47,437 nt of DNA from Sphingomonadales bacterium (GCA_017309275.1 JAFKLT010000070.1:1-47437); one strand, 5' to 3'. Shown: positions 16,406-26,650, counted from the first letter of the stretch. Numbers and translations are program-made. The notes: generated from the sequence alone by a model not told the origin.

Positions 16406-16936
16406 CTACCCCCCGCGGGGCCGCGAATAGATCGCGACGACATGCCCCAGCGCATCGCTGTCGCCTATGCGCCGAAAGCCGAGCTTCGCCGACACACGCT
16501 CCGACGCATCATTGCCCAGGTCGATGATGCAGCGGACTTCGGCGGCGTCGAGGTTGGCGTCGGCCCAGCCGAGCGCGGCGCTCATCGCCTCGGTCGCATA
16601 GCCCGCGCCCCAATGGTCGGCGTCGAACGCCCAGCCCGCCTCCGGCACGCCCTCCAGTTCGGGGATGCCGCGGCAGAAATAGCTGAGGCCGCCCATGCCG
16701 ATCAGCGCGTCGCTGTCCTTGTCGGCGAACACCCAATAGCCGAAGCCCATCACCGGCCACAGTCCGGCCGAGCTCAGGAACTTGCCCCAGCTGACGTCGG
16801 GCGTGCGGGGCTCGCCGCCGATGAAGCGCGTGACGCGCGCGTCGGCCCACATGGCGATATGGACGTCCTTGTCCGAATAGCGCGTTGGGCGAAGGCGAAG
16901 CCGCTCGGTTTCGAGCGTCGGGGGCGAAGTGAACAT
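16406..16936 (-). CDS. GNAT-family N-acetyltransferase (RimJ-like)
   Basis: The 176-residue protein belongs to the RimJ/RimL-type acetyltransferase_3 group. It opens LETERLRLRPTRYSD, has the acetyl-CoA motif region HWGAGYATEAMSAALGWA, and ends with KLGFRRIGD. The acceptor is unknown. The start at 16936 (MFTSPPTLETERL) has no good ribosome site, but it gives the usual domain boundary. It lies 41 bp after the methyltransferase-like gene and could share its transcript. Confidence 0.9.
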   Translation of the reverse strand: MFTSPPTLETERLRLRPTRYSDKDVHIAMWADARVTRFIGGEPRTPDVSWGKFLSSAGLWPVMGFGYWVFADKDSDALIGMGGLSYFCRGIPELEGVPEAGWAFDADHWGAGYATEAMSAALGWADANLDAAEVRCIIDLGNDASERVSAKLGFRRIGDSDALGHVVAIYSRPRGG

Positions 16937-16977
16937 CGCGCCGACATGCCGCAGCGCGGGGGCGCCGGTCAATCCGG

Positions 16978-17538
16978 TCAATCGGGCACGAGGAAATGGT
17001 CGAACAGGTCGTGCAGGACCGCCTTGCCGTCGACCTGTTGCTTCGCGCGCATCACCGCCAGCGTATCGACGCGCGCCAGCACCTCGGTATGGCGCAGCAC
17101 GACGTGATAATGCGGGCGGTCGAAGAAATCGTGGAACATCAGGATGCAGTCGGGCTTGCAGTGGATCACCGACTGCAACAGGCAGGCGACCCGGAACCGC
17201 CCGTCGATCAGCACCGCGTCGGGGCTGCCCGCCAGATGTCGCCAGACGTTGACATGGTACCGCGGCCAGTCGCGAAGCCGGCGTTCGTCGGCGGGATAGC
17301 CCCACTCGCGCGTCGGCCCGATGTCGGCGTGATAAGGGGTAAAGTCGATCGCCGCGCGCGCCAGGTTCGTGCCGACGTCGGCCAGCCAGGCGGGATCGCT
17401 GTCGACGCTGACGATCTTCTGCACCTGCCGCGCCGCGACCAGCGTGCTGCCGCCGCATCCGAATTCGAGCAGCGACGTGCGGCCCGCAAGCTGCAGTTCA
17501 AGCTGCGTGATCTCCGCCGCCGACATATGTGGCTGCAT
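16978..17538 (-). CDS. Small SAM-methyltransferase-like Rossmann protein
   Basis: The 186-residue protein has a motif-I-like loop SLLEFGCGGSTLVAA, followed by an acidic strand end (KIVSVDSDPAWL) as in SAM-dependent methyltransferases. DAVLIDGRFR and ILMFHDFFDRPHY follow in place of a typical motif IV. Related proteins are annotated as methyltransferase-like proteins of polysaccharide or tailoring pathways, but activity is not shown. A strong ribosome site GGGGGAGG precedes the ATG. The upstream 141 bp to 17704 contain no gene I could support. Confidence 0.75.
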   Translation of the reverse strand: MQPHMSAAEITQLELQLAGRTSLLEFGCGGSTLVAARQVQKIVSVDSDPAWLADVGTNLARAAIDFTPYHADIGPTREWGYPADERRLRDWPRYHVNVWRHLAGSPDAVLIDGRFRVACLLQSVIHCKPDCILMFHDFFDRPHYHVVLRHTEVLARVDTLAVMRAKQQVDGKAVLHDLFDHFLVPD

Positions 17539-17704
17539 GACGCCTCCCCCGATCCGTGACGAGCGATATGGCAGTCGCGCGGGCAGGTCCAGCCCGCTCT
17601 TTGTGCGGGACCCGGCGCATCCGCGCGCGGGCAGGCTCCGAAGGCAACGGGGCCATGGGGAGAGAGAAGACCGCTCCGGAAACCCGCTCGCGCGCGCGGC
17701 TGGA

Positions 17705-18595
17705 TCAGGCGGCGGCGGCGGCCAGTTCGGGCGCCGACGACTGTGCCGGCATCACCGCATCGGCATAATCGCTCTCATATTTGCTGATGAGCGCGCGGTC
17801 ATCGTGGTTCCACGGGTGAAAGCCCGGCATGAAATAGGCGAGCCACGGCAGGAAGCTGCGGCGCAGGATGCCCGGCGTGCCGAGCAGATACCACCAGATG
17901 CGCGCGGTGACGCGCCAGCCGGTCAGGCCGTCCTGCCGCAGCAGCGCCTTCATCCCCTTGACGCGGCGCGGCCAGAAGCGCGTCGTGACGAGCAGCATCA
18001 TCAGCGACTTGGCGCGCCAGCGGCGGAAACGGCTCCAGTCCTTCGTCGCGTGCAGCCAGGTGTCATAGGCGACGCCCTTGTGCTCGATCTCCTCGATCGC
18101 GTGCCATTTCCACAGCGCGGCCCATTCGGGCTCGGCGCCCGCGTACATCTTCGGGTCCTTCAGCATCACCGCCGCCATCATCGCGGTGTAATGCTCCAGC
18201 GCGATCGTCGCCATCAGGTTGACGATCGGCGGCCGCGCCTTGATCAGCGCCATCACCTCGTCGACGTCGCCCTCCAGTTCGGTCAGGTCATAGCCCGCCT
18301 CGGCCGCCTTGCGGTTGAAGACGACATGTTCGCGGCTGTGGATCACTTCCTGCTGCGTGAAAGCACGGATCTCGCGCGCCAGCTTGTCGGGCACGCCGTC
18401 GCGGTGCGCCTTCACCGCCTCGATGAACATCGCCTCGCCCTTCGGAAAGGTCACCGACAGCGCGGTGTGGAACGCGGACGCGATCGGGTCGCCGTTCATC
18501 CACCAGCGCCCCTGCGCCTCATCGCGCCCGAACCTTACGTCACGGGGGGTAATCGACAGGTCCTGGGGGGTCGGAGAGCGGGAAAGACTGGACAT
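17705..18595 (-). CDS. PF10118 metal-dependent hydrolase
   Basis: The 296-residue protein is of the predicted metal-dependent hydrolase family (PF10118/COG3687). It is helical, with ferritin-like metal ligands in QQEVIHSREH, ALEHYTAMMAA and WHAIEEIEHKGVAYD. A hydrophobic C-terminal half may associate with membrane (RIWWYLLGTPGILRRSFLPWL, broken here). The biochemical role is unknown in the family. GAGGA lies 4 bases before the ATG. The promoter is strong and contains the site shared with coq4. The divergent TetR gene is the obvious regulator. Confidence 0.88.
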   Translation of the reverse strand: MSSLSRSPTPQDLSITPRDVRFGRDEAQGRWWMNGDPIASAFHTALSVTFPKGEAMFIEAVKAHRDGVPDKLAREIRAFTQQEVIHSREHVVFNRKAAEAGYDLTELEGDVDEVMALIKARPPIVNLMATIALEHYTAMMAAVMLKDPKMYAGAEPEWAALWKWHAIEEIEHKGVAYDTWLHATKDWSRFRRWRAKSLMMLLVTTRFWPRRVKGMKALLRQDGLTGWRVTARIWWYLLGTPGILRRSFLPWLAYFMPGFHPWNHDDRALISKYESDYADAVMPAQSSAPELAAAAA

Positions 18596-18650
18596 ATGTT
18601 CCTCACCGTCGAAAAGGGAATTCGGGACGTGGGGACGTCCTATGGGGCAG

Positions 18651-18680
18651 ATGTTAAAGGTTACTTACAGTGGTGTCAAT
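18651..18680 (-). promoter_or_regulatory. Strong promoter plus candidate TetR operator
   Basis: On the minus strand, -35 TTGACA (18674-18679), a 17-base spacer and -10 TAACAT (18651-18656) form a near-consensus sigma-70 promoter for the PF10118 gene. Bases 18661-18680 (TTACTTACAGTGGTGTCAAT) match the coq4 site at 17 of 20 positions and cover the -35 and spacer. They also overlap the first possible GTG codons of tetR. One bound dimer would therefore repress both directions. Confidence 0.75.
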
Positions 18681-19263
18681 TGCAGTGAAGAAGCGGCTGA
18701 GCCCCGAGGAGAGCCGGGCGGCCGCGCTCGAGGCCGCCCGCCAGATCCTGATCGAAAGCGGGCCGCAGGCGGTGACGCTGAAGGCCGTCGCCGCGCGCGT
18801 CGACCGCACGCACGCCAATCTGCTCCACCATTTCGGCAGCGCGGCGGGGCTGCAGCAGGCGCTGATCGTCAACATGGCCGAGTTCGTCAGCACCACGATC
18901 CGCGAGACGGTGCTGCGCCAGCGCGCCGGCGACCAGAACCCGCGCGAGGTCGTCGACCTGGCGTTCGAGGCGTTCGACACCGGCGGCGGCGGCGCGCTGG
19001 CGAGCTGGATGATCCTGTCGGGCAACGAGAATGCGCTCGACCCGATCCTGAAGGCGATCCACGACCTGGTCGAGGAGCTGCGGCAGGACCACAGCGCCGA
19101 GGAACAGCCGCTGGAGGACGAAACGATGCAGCTCGTGCTGCTCGCGCTCGGCGATGCGCTGTTCGGCGCCCCGCTCTCGCGCGCGCTCGGCCTGCCGCGC
19201 AATCGCGCGCGCGACATCGCCTATGAATCGCTGATCGCCAACGGCGTCGGCAGGCGAAGCTAG
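18670..19263 (+). CDS. TetR-family transcriptional regulator
   Basis: The 197-residue protein has an N-terminal DNA-binding domain (helix-turn-helix in TLKAVAARVDRTHANLLHHFGS, about 35-60, split here by description) and a helical ligand domain. The ligand is unknown. GTG codons at 18670, 18673 and 18685 are all possible starts. None has a Shine-Dalgarno site, and the first two lie inside the operator, so the message may be leaderless or start at 18685 (MKKRLSPEES). It is divergent from the PF10118 gene and 32 bp before obgE. Confidence 0.88.
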   Translation: MVSIAVKKRLSPEESRAAALEAARQILIESGPQAVTLKAVAARVDRTHANLLHHFGSAAGLQQALIVNMAEFVSTTIRETVLRQRAGDQNPREVVDLAFEAFDTGGGGALASWMILSGNENALDPILKAIHDLVEELRQDHSAEEQPLEDETMQLVLLALGDALFGAPLSRALGLPRNRARDIAYESLIANGVGRRS

Positions 19264-19286
19264 CCAAAACCGGCCTCGCCGCCTAA

Positions 19287-20342
<1,056 letters not shown>

Positions 20343-20348
20343 AACGAC

Positions 20349-20384
20349 CCGGTCGCCGCTCTGACGCACCGGTCGCCGCTCTGA
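20349..20384. repeat. 16-bp direct repeat between obgE and the methyltransferase gene
   Basis: CCGGTCGCCGCTCTGA occurs at 20349-20364 and 20369-20384, period 20. The whole 42-bp convergent gap consists of little else. It is a local tandem duplication with no hairpin of note. Confidence 0.8.
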
Positions 20385-21446
20385 TCAGCGCGCCTCCAGC
20401 ACCATGTTGAACGGCCCGTCGGTGGCGCGCCGCACCTCGGCAAAGCCGCCCTCGCGGATGATCGCCGACAGGCGCGCCTCGCCCGCCTGCGCGCCCAGCG
20501 CCTCGCCGACCTCCTGGTCGAGCGACGTCGGCACGCAGATCATGGTCGACGCGTTGTAATAGAGCCGCCCGACCGGGTTCAGATTGTCGGCGGGCGCGTT
20601 CCCCGCGACCGGTTCGACCACCATCCACGTCCCGCCCGGCGCCAGAATCCGCCGCATATGCACCGCGCAGCCGCGCGGATCGCCCATGTCGTGCAGACAG
20701 TCGTACATGGTGATCAGGTCGAAGCCGCCCTCTTCGATCTCCTTCGCCGCCGCGACTTCAAAGCGTGGGGGATTGGCGGCACCGTGGCTTTCGGCATGGC
20801 GGCGCGCTTCCTCGATCGAGGGCGCGTGGAAATCGAAACCGACGAAGCGGCTCTCGGGATAGGCCTCCGCCATCAACAGCGTGGAAAAGCCGACGCCGCA
20901 CCCGACGTCGGCGACCTTGGCGCCCCGACGCAGCGCCTCCTCGACGCCGTCCAGCGCCGGAATCCAGTTCTGGACGATGTTGTTGACATAACCCGGCCGG
21001 AAAAACGCGCCGGTCGCGCAAAACAGGCATCCGGCATGATCGCCCCAGCGCACGCCGGTCCCGTGCCGGAAACATTCCTCGACCTTCGCCTCCGCCTCGA
21101 CCATCGCGGCGATCAGGTCGAAGGCGCCGGCCAGATAGACGGGGCTGTCGCGGTGCACGAACACCATCGCCTGTTCGGGCGAGAGGCCGAACCGGTCCGA
21201 CGCGGGATCATAGTCGAGATAGCCGTTCGCCGCCTGCGCCAGCGCCCATTCGCGGACATAGCGTTCGTGCAGGCCGCCCGCGCGCGCCGCAAGTTCGGGC
21301 GCGGTCGCGGGCGCCTCCGCCAGCGCGTCGAACAGGCCGAGCCGAAACCCCAGCCGGACCGTCGGCACGCTCATCCCGCCGCCGATGTCGCCCAGCATTT
21401 TGCCGACGAACGCGTGCAGCTTTTCTTCGTCGATGGCGGTCGCCAT
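20385..21446 (-). CDS. Class I SAM-dependent methyltransferase with winged-helix N-terminus
   Basis: The 353-residue protein resembles the Rv2258c-type methyltransferases. A dimerising winged-helix region comes first (about 1-95: VRLGFRLGLFDALAEAPATAPELA, split here). The Rossmann domain follows with motif I VADVGCGVGFST (about 180), acidic FVGFDFHAPSI and MYDCLHDMGDPRG. Cysteines at GCLFCATGAFF are unusual. The substrate is unknown; small aromatic or natural-product acceptors are possible. It is the only minus-strand gene between obgE and sppA, so it looks like an insertion into an obgE-proB order. Confidence 0.88.
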   Translation of the reverse strand: MATAIDEEKLHAFVGKMLGDIGGGMSVPTVRLGFRLGLFDALAEAPATAPELAARAGGLHERYVREWALAQAANGYLDYDPASDRFGLSPEQAMVFVHRDSPVYLAGAFDLIAAMVEAEAKVEECFRHGTGVRWGDHAGCLFCATGAFFRPGYVNNIVQNWIPALDGVEEALRRGAKVADVGCGVGFSTLLMAEAYPESRFVGFDFHAPSIEEARRHAESHGAANPPRFEVAAAKEIEEGGFDLITMYDCLHDMGDPRGCAVHMRRILAPGGTWMVVEPVAGNAPADNLNPVGRLYYNASTMICVPTSLDQEVGEALGAQAGEARLSAIIREGGFAEVRRATDGPFNMVLEAR

Positions 21447-21584
21447 TCCCTTCGCTCCTCACCCTGTGTGGCTTGCGACTCTCCAGAAGGCTCAGCGAGG
21501 CAGGCGGTGCATAGCATATTCCGCGCGAATCGACGCCGCGATATTCGCATTGGCACCCCTCGCCGCGCGCGCTATCGGCGGCGC

Positions 21585-22688
21585 ATGTTGTTCGCACCCA
21601 CCCATTGCCCGCGGTTGATCGTCAAGATCGGATCGGCGCTGCTCGTCGATCCCGACGGTGCGGTGCGGCGCACGTGGCTGGCGGGCATCGCCGCCGACAT
21701 CGCCGCGCGCGCAAAGGCGGGGCAGCAGGTCGCCGTCGTCTCGTCGGGCGCGATCGCGCTCGGCGCCCGCCGCCTCGGCCTGGCCAAGGGCGGCCGCGCG
21801 AGCCTGGAAGATGCGCAGGCCGCCGCCGCGACGGGGCAGATCGCGCTGAGTCAGGTCTGGGCCGAAGTCCTGGGGGCCGAGGGGCTGACCGCGGCGCAGA
21901 TCCTGGTCACGCTCGACGACCTCGAACATCGCCGCCGCTATCTGAATGCATCGGCGACGCTCGACCGGCTTTTGAACCTGGGTGTCGTCCCCGTGATCAA
22001 CGAGAATGACAGCGTCGCGACCGAGGAAATCCGTTTCGGCGACAACGACCGCCTCGCCGCGCGCGTCGCGCAGGCGGCGGGCGCTGCCGGCGTCGTCCTG
22101 CTGTCCGACATCGACGGGCTGTACGACCGCAACCCCGCGCTGCCCGGCGCCAACCATATCGACCGCGTCGAACGCATCGACGCCGCGATCGAGGCGATGG
22201 CCGACACCGGATCGGCGTCGGGCATGGGATCGGGCGGCATGGTGTCGAAAATTTCGGCGGCGCGGATCGCCAATGCGGCGGGCGCGCATCTGGCGATCGC
22301 ATCGGGCCATGTCGATCGCCCGCTGTCGACCGCGGCACGCCACACGCTGTTCGTCGCCGAAAAGGGCGCAAGCGCGCGCAAGGCATGGCTCGCGGGCGGG
22401 CTGACCGCCAAGGGTCGGCTGACGATCGACGCGGGCGCGGCAAAGGCGCTGCAGGGCGGCGCCAGCCTGCTCGCGGCGGGCGTCACCGCCGTGAGTGGCC
22501 GCTTCGCGCGCGGCGACATCCTCGACATTGCGGGGCCCGACGGGCGCGTCATCGCGCGCGGGCTGTCCGAATATCCCGACGGCGATTCGATCGCGATCCT
22601 GGGGCTGGGCCGCGACGCACAGGAAGCCGCGCTGGGCTATGCCCCGCGCACCGCGATGGTCCACCGCGACCATATGGTCCTGCTGTGA
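21585..22688 (+). CDS. proB: Glutamate 5-kinase
   Basis: The 367-residue enzyme phosphorylates glutamate, the first step of proline synthesis. The amino-acid-kinase domain is clear: LIVKIGSALLV, VVSSGAIALGARRLGL, PVINENDSVATEEIRFGDNDRLAA (split here) and GMGSGGMVSKISAARIA. The C-terminal PUA domain is present (LTIDAGAAKALQGGASLLAAGV). The start is ATG 21585 (MLFAPTHCPRLIVKIG), which matches the family's N-terminus. The stop overlaps the GTG of the next gene. The upstream 138 bp is a divergent gap shared with the methyltransferase gene. Confidence 0.96.
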   Translation: MLFAPTHCPRLIVKIGSALLVDPDGAVRRTWLAGIAADIAARAKAGQQVAVVSSGAIALGARRLGLAKGGRASLEDAQAAAATGQIALSQVWAEVLGAEGLTAAQILVTLDDLEHRRRYLNASATLDRLLNLGVVPVINENDSVATEEIRFGDNDRLAARVAQAAGAAGVVLLSDIDGLYDRNPALPGANHIDRVERIDAAIEAMADTGSASGMGSGGMVSKISAARIANAAGAHLAIASGHVDRPLSTAARHTLFVAEKGASARKAWLAGGLTAKGRLTIDAGAAKALQGGASLLAAGVTAVSGRFARGDILDIAGPDGRVIARGLSEYPDGDSIAILGLGRDAQEAALGYAPRTAMVHRDHMVLL

Positions 22689-23620
22689 CCGCCCCCGCAC
22701 CCGCAACGCCCCGGGTTCTGGCCATGACCGGCGCGACCGGCTTCGTCGGGCGCGCGACCCTGGCCCGGGCGGTCGACGCGGGCTGGCACGTCCGCGCCCT
22801 CACCCGCCGCCCGCAGGATGCCCGCGACGGCGTGACGTGGATCGCCGGCGCGCTGGACGACAAGGCCAGCCTCGCCGAACTGGTCGCGGGCAGCGACGTC
22901 GTCCTGCACATCGCCGGCGTCGTCAGCGTTCCGACGCGCGCCGCGTTCGAGGCGGGCAACGTCACCGCGACCGCCAATGTCGTCGACGCGGCCCGCGCCG
23001 CCGCTATCCGCCGGTTCGTCCATGTCTCCTCGCTCGCCGCGCGCGAGCCCGGCCTTTCCAACTATGGCTGGTCGAAGGAGCGCGCCGAACAGGTCGTGCT
23101 GACCAGCGGCCTCGACTGGACGATCATCCGCCCGCCCGCGGTGTTCGGCCCCGGCGACACCGAAATGCTGGACCTGTTCCGCATGGCACGGCGCGGGATC
23201 GCGCTGATCCCGAACGGGCGCTTGTCGGCGATCCATGTCGACGAACTCGCGCGGCTGCTCGTCGCGACCGTCGCCGACAAGATTATGAGCGTCGGGCAAA
23301 TCTATGAACCCGACGACGGCACGCCAGAGGGCTGGTCATATCGCGGCTTCGCGCGCGCGATCGGCCGCGCGGTCGGACGGACGCGCGTCGCGGCGATGCC
23401 GATTCCCGCCATCGTGCTGAAGACGAGCGCGCGCCTCGACACGCTGGTACGGCGCGGCGGCGCAAAGCTGACCCCCGACCGCGCACGCTATATCGCGCAT
23501 CCCGACTGGGTCTCCACCAGCGCCGCCAGCCCGCCGCCCGAACTGTGGGCGCCCGCGCTGGATACCGACGAAGCGCTCGCCGGCACCGTCCGCTGGTATC
23601 GCGAACAGGGCTGGCTCTGA
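22685..23620 (+). CDS. NAD(P)-dependent epimerase/dehydratase-like protein
   Basis: The 311-residue Rossmann protein of the extended or atypical SDR type has nucleotide motif MTGATGFVGRATL near residue 14-26 and an active-site YGWSK. It resembles NDUFA9-like and UDP-sugar epimerase-like proteins; the substrate is unknown. The GTG start at 22685 overlaps the proB TGA (GTGA) and gives a complete N-terminus, so it is translationally coupled to proB. An alternative ATG at residue 14 would cut into the nucleotide-binding strand. Confidence 0.87.
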   Translation: MTAPAPATPRVLAMTGATGFVGRATLARAVDAGWHVRALTRRPQDARDGVTWIAGALDDKASLAELVAGSDVVLHIAGVVSVPTRAAFEAGNVTATANVVDAARAAAIRRFVHVSSLAAREPGLSNYGWSKERAEQVVLTSGLDWTIIRPPAVFGPGDTEMLDLFRMARRGIALIPNGRLSAIHVDELARLLVATVADKIMSVGQIYEPDDGTPEGWSYRGFARAIGRAVGRTRVAAMPIPAIVLKTSARLDTLVRRGGAKLTPDRARYIAHPDWVSTSAASPPPELWAPALDTDEALAGTVRWYREQGWL

Positions 23621-23697
23621 CGTCGCTGATACGCCGCCGACGCACATCCGTCGAAGCGTGCATTGCCAAGGACCAGCCGCGACCCTAGGTTCATGCC

Positions 23698-25680
23698 ATG
23701 ACCGACAGCACCACGACCCCGCCGAACGATCCCGCAGGCCCCTGGGCCATCCCCGTCCGTCGCCCGCTTCCCGGCGACGACAAGCCGCGCAGTGGAACCA
23801 GCTTTCCGCGCAAGGTCTGGCATCTGCTCGTCGCGATCAAGGACGGGCTGGCGCTGGTCTTTCTGCTCATGTTCTTTGCCTTGCTGTTCGGCCTGCTCGC
23901 CGCGCGGCCCAATGCGTCGCTGCCCGTCAGCCAGGGGGCGTTGGTGATCGACCTCGACGGCGTCGTCACCGAACAGCCGTCGGACGTCGATCCGCTCGCG
24001 GCGCTGTCGGGCGGGAACCAGCTCAAGGAAATCCGGACGCGCGACGTCGTCCACGCGCTCGAAACCGCCGCGACCGACAAGCGCGTCACCTCGGTCGTCC
24101 TCGACCTCGACCGCTTCCTCGGCGCCGGACAGGTCTCGCTTGCCGAGATCGGCGGCGCGGTCGACAAGGTGCGCGCGCAGAAAAAGCCCGTGCTCGCCTT
24201 TGCCACCGCCTATACCACCGACAGCTATCAGATCGCGGCGCACGCCAGCGAAATCTGGTCCGACAGCATCGGCGGCGTCGCGATCGCCGGACCGGGCGGA
24301 TCGCGGCTCTATTACAAGGGGCTGATGGACAAGCTGGGCATCACCGCGCACATCTATCGCGTCGGCACGTTCAAGAGCGCGGTCGAACCCTATCTGCGCA
24401 GCGACCAGTCGCCCGAGGCGAAACAGGCCGACATGGCCTATGCCGGGGCGCTGTGGGAAAGCTGGCTGACCGACGTCAAAAAGGCACGCCCCCAGGCAAA
24501 GATCGACGCCTTCATCGCCGACACGTCGGGTGCGGTGAAAGCGGCGGGCAACGACCTGTCGAAGGCGGGGCTCGACGCCGGGCTGATCGACAAGGTCGGC
24601 AGCCGCATGGCCTTCAACGCGCGCGTCGCCGAAATCAGCGGCACCTATGACGACAGCCGGCCGTGGGAATATGCCGCGATCCCGCTGGAAAACTGGGTCG
24701 CCGCCAATCCGCCCAAGGAAAGCGGCACCGCGATCGCGGTGATCCCCGTGGTCGGAGAAATCGTCGATGGCGAGGCGCCGAACGGCACTGCCGGCGGCGA
24801 CACGATCGCGAACCATATTCTGAACGCCGTGGCCGACAGCAGCACCAAGGCGATCGTCCTGCGCGTCGATTCCCCCGGTGGGTCGGTGCTTGCGTCCGAA
24901 CAGATCCGTCAGGCGCTGCTCCAGGCAAAGGCGAAGAAGCTGCCCGTCGTCGTGTCGATGGCGAATGTCGCGGCGTCCGGCGGCTATTGGGTCTCGACCC
25001 CCGCCGATCGCATCTTTGCGGAGCCCGAGACGATCACCGGATCGATCGGCGTGTTCGGCATCATCCCCAGCTTCGACCAGGCGCTGGCCAAGGTCGGGGT
25101 CAATGCCGACGGCATCGCGACGACGCCCCTGTCGGGCCAGCCCGACGTCTTCGGCGGCGTGAACGACGAATTCAACGCGCTGGCGCAGGCCAGCGTCGAG
25201 GATATCTATGCCCGCTTCACCGGGCTGGTCGCGAAAAGCCGCAAACAGCCGATCGAAAAGATCCTGCCCATCGCCGAAGGGCGCGTCTGGGCCGGCGGCA
25301 CCGCGCGCCAGATCGGCCTGATCGACCAGTTCGGCGGATTGCCCGACGCGCTGGCGGCGGCGGCGAAGCTCGCGAAGATCAGCGGCAGCTACTACCCCAA
25401 ATATTATGAGGAAGAGCCGAGCGAGTTTTCAAAGATGATCGCTAGCCTGACCGGCGCCGAAGAACAGCAGGCCAGCCTGCCGCGCGGCTGGTTCGGCATC
25501 GCGGCGATGAACCGCCAGCTTACCGAACGGCGGCTGGTGCAGGATCTGACGCTGCTGACGAAATCGGGGTCGGTGCAGGCATCGTGCCTCGACTGCCGCG
25601 CCTTCCTGCCCGCCATTCCGCGGCGCGGCGATGCCGACGCGCAGGGCCTGCTCGGGGCGATCGCGCTGCTGCTGAAATAA
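23698..25680 (+). CDS. sppA: Signal peptide peptidase SppA, 67-kDa type
   Basis: The 660-residue inner-membrane serine protease degrades cleaved signal peptides. A membrane helix at about 50-68 is followed by two tandem S49 domains. The catalytic lysine is K226 (GTFKSAVEPY) in the first domain and the serine S427 (AASGGYW) in the second, matching the E. coli long form. The last 40 residues contain CLDC, a cysteine pair that the E. coli family does not need for catalysis. The gene lies 77 bp after the epimerase gene, which leaves room for its own promoter. Confidence 0.95.
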   Translation: MTDSTTTPPNDPAGPWAIPVRRPLPGDDKPRSGTSFPRKVWHLLVAIKDGLALVFLLMFFALLFGLLAARPNASLPVSQGALVIDLDGVVTEQPSDVDPLAALSGGNQLKEIRTRDVVHALETAATDKRVTSVVLDLDRFLGAGQVSLAEIGGAVDKVRAQKKPVLAFATAYTTDSYQIAAHASEIWSDSIGGVAIAGPGGSRLYYKGLMDKLGITAHIYRVGTFKSAVEPYLRSDQSPEAKQADMAYAGALWESWLTDVKKARPQAKIDAFIADTSGAVKAAGNDLSKAGLDAGLIDKVGSRMAFNARVAEISGTYDDSRPWEYAAIPLENWVAANPPKESGTAIAVIPVVGEIVDGEAPNGTAGGDTIANHILNAVADSSTKAIVLRVDSPGGSVLASEQIRQALLQAKAKKLPVVVSMANVAASGGYWVSTPADRIFAEPETITGSIGVFGIIPSFDQALAKVGVNADGIATTPLSGQPDVFGGVNDEFNALAQASVEDIYARFTGLVAKSRKQPIEKILPIAEGRVWAGGTARQIGLIDQFGGLPDALAAAAKLAKISGSYYPKYYEEEPSEFSKMIASLTGAEEQQASLPRGWFGIAAMNRQLTERRLVQDLTLLTKSGSVQASCLDCRAFLPAIPRRGDADAQGLLGAIALLLK

Positions 25681-25741
25681 GGCCGCCGGCTCTCCGCCTC
25701 TTTCGCGGGGGGCAGCGGTTCGCCTGGGGTTGGCGGGCGGC

Positions 25742-25757
25742 GGCGGCCTAGGCCGCC
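25742..25757. repeat. 16-bp palindrome at the convergent gene end
   Basis: GGCGGCC-TA-GGCCGCC is a perfect palindrome that contains the TAG stop of the alpha/beta hydrolase gene. It sits at the end of the 67-bp GC-rich gap between sppA and that gene. It may serve as part of a terminator, but its near-zero loop argues against a hairpin. Confidence 0.5.
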
Positions 25758-26650
25758 ACGGCCACACCCTTCGCATGGTCGGCGATCGCGTCGGCCAGCG
25801 TGTCGACCAGCGCGAGCGGCAGGTCGTGGCCCATGCCGGGAATCGTCAACAGCCGGGCGCCCGGAATCGTCTCCGCCGTGTCGCGTCCGCCCGCGATCGG
25901 GACCAGCGGGTCGGCCTCGCCGTGGATCACCAGCGTCGGCACCCTGACCGACTTCAGCATCGCGCGACGATCTCCGTCGGCGACGATCGCCGCCATCTGG
26001 CGCGCCACGCCCTGCGGATACCAGCCGCGTTCGAAATCGTTGCGCACGCGGCGCTGCAGCCGCTCCTCGGCGGCGGGATAATCGGGGCTGCCGATCACGC
26101 GCGCGGCGTTGACCGAATAGGCGATCAGCGCCTCCGGGTCGCCGCTCATCGGACGGTTGGCCAGGACGCGCATCGCCTCCTTCTGCGCGCGCGGCAGGCG
26201 CGGGTTGCCCGTGGTCGACATCACCGACGTCAGCGACAGCACGCGGCTCGGGTAGCGGGCGGCGATATGCTGCGCGATCATCCCGCCCATCGATGCCCCG
26301 ACGACATGCGCGCTCTCGATGCCCAGATGGTCGAGCAGCGCCATGCCGTCGGCCGCCATGTCGGCCAGCGTATAGGCGCTGCGCACCGGCAGCTTCAGCG
26401 CCGCCTTGACGAACATCCATTTCAGGTTGGGGACGCCCGCCGCGTCGAAGCGCGTCGACAGGCCGACGTCGCGATTGTCATAACGCACGACGCGAAAGCC
26501 GTGCGCGACCAGCGCGTCGACGAACTCGTCGGGCCACAGGGTCAGCTGCCCGCCCAGCCCCATGACCAGCAGGATCGCGGGCGCATCCTTCGCGCCCTTG
26601 TCCTCATAGGTGATGCTGATGCCGTTTACCGTCGCCTGCTCGGTCGTCAT
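25748..26650 (-). CDS. Alpha/beta hydrolase
   Basis: The 300-residue hydrolase has oxyanion region LLVMGLGGQLTLWP, nucleophile S120 in GASMGG, acid in VIHGEADPLVP and histidine in PGMGHDLP. It resembles the TesE/esterase-like group; the substrate is unknown. It lies 54 bp after the MpaB-type oxygenase gene on the same strand and may be cotranscribed with it. Confidence 0.92.
   Translation of the reverse strand: MTTEQATVNGISITYEDKGAKDAPAILLVMGLGGQLTLWPDEFVDALVAHGFRVVRYDNRDVGLSTRFDAAGVPNLKWMFVKAALKLPVRSAYTLADMAADGMALLDHLGIESAHVVGASMGGMIAQHIAARYPSRVLSLTSVMSTTGNPRLPRAQKEAMRVLANRPMSGDPEALIAYSVNAARVIGSPDYPAAEERLQRRVRNDFERGWYPQGVARQMAAIVADGDRRAMLKSVRVPTLVIHGEADPLVPIAGGRDTAETIPGARLLTIPGMGHDLPLALVDTLADAIADHAKGVAVAA

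Noticed and set aside
17539-17704. Possible small gene in the gap between the methyltransferase-like and PF10118 genes
   Set aside because: Frames here are short, lack ribosome sites and show no protein-like pattern.
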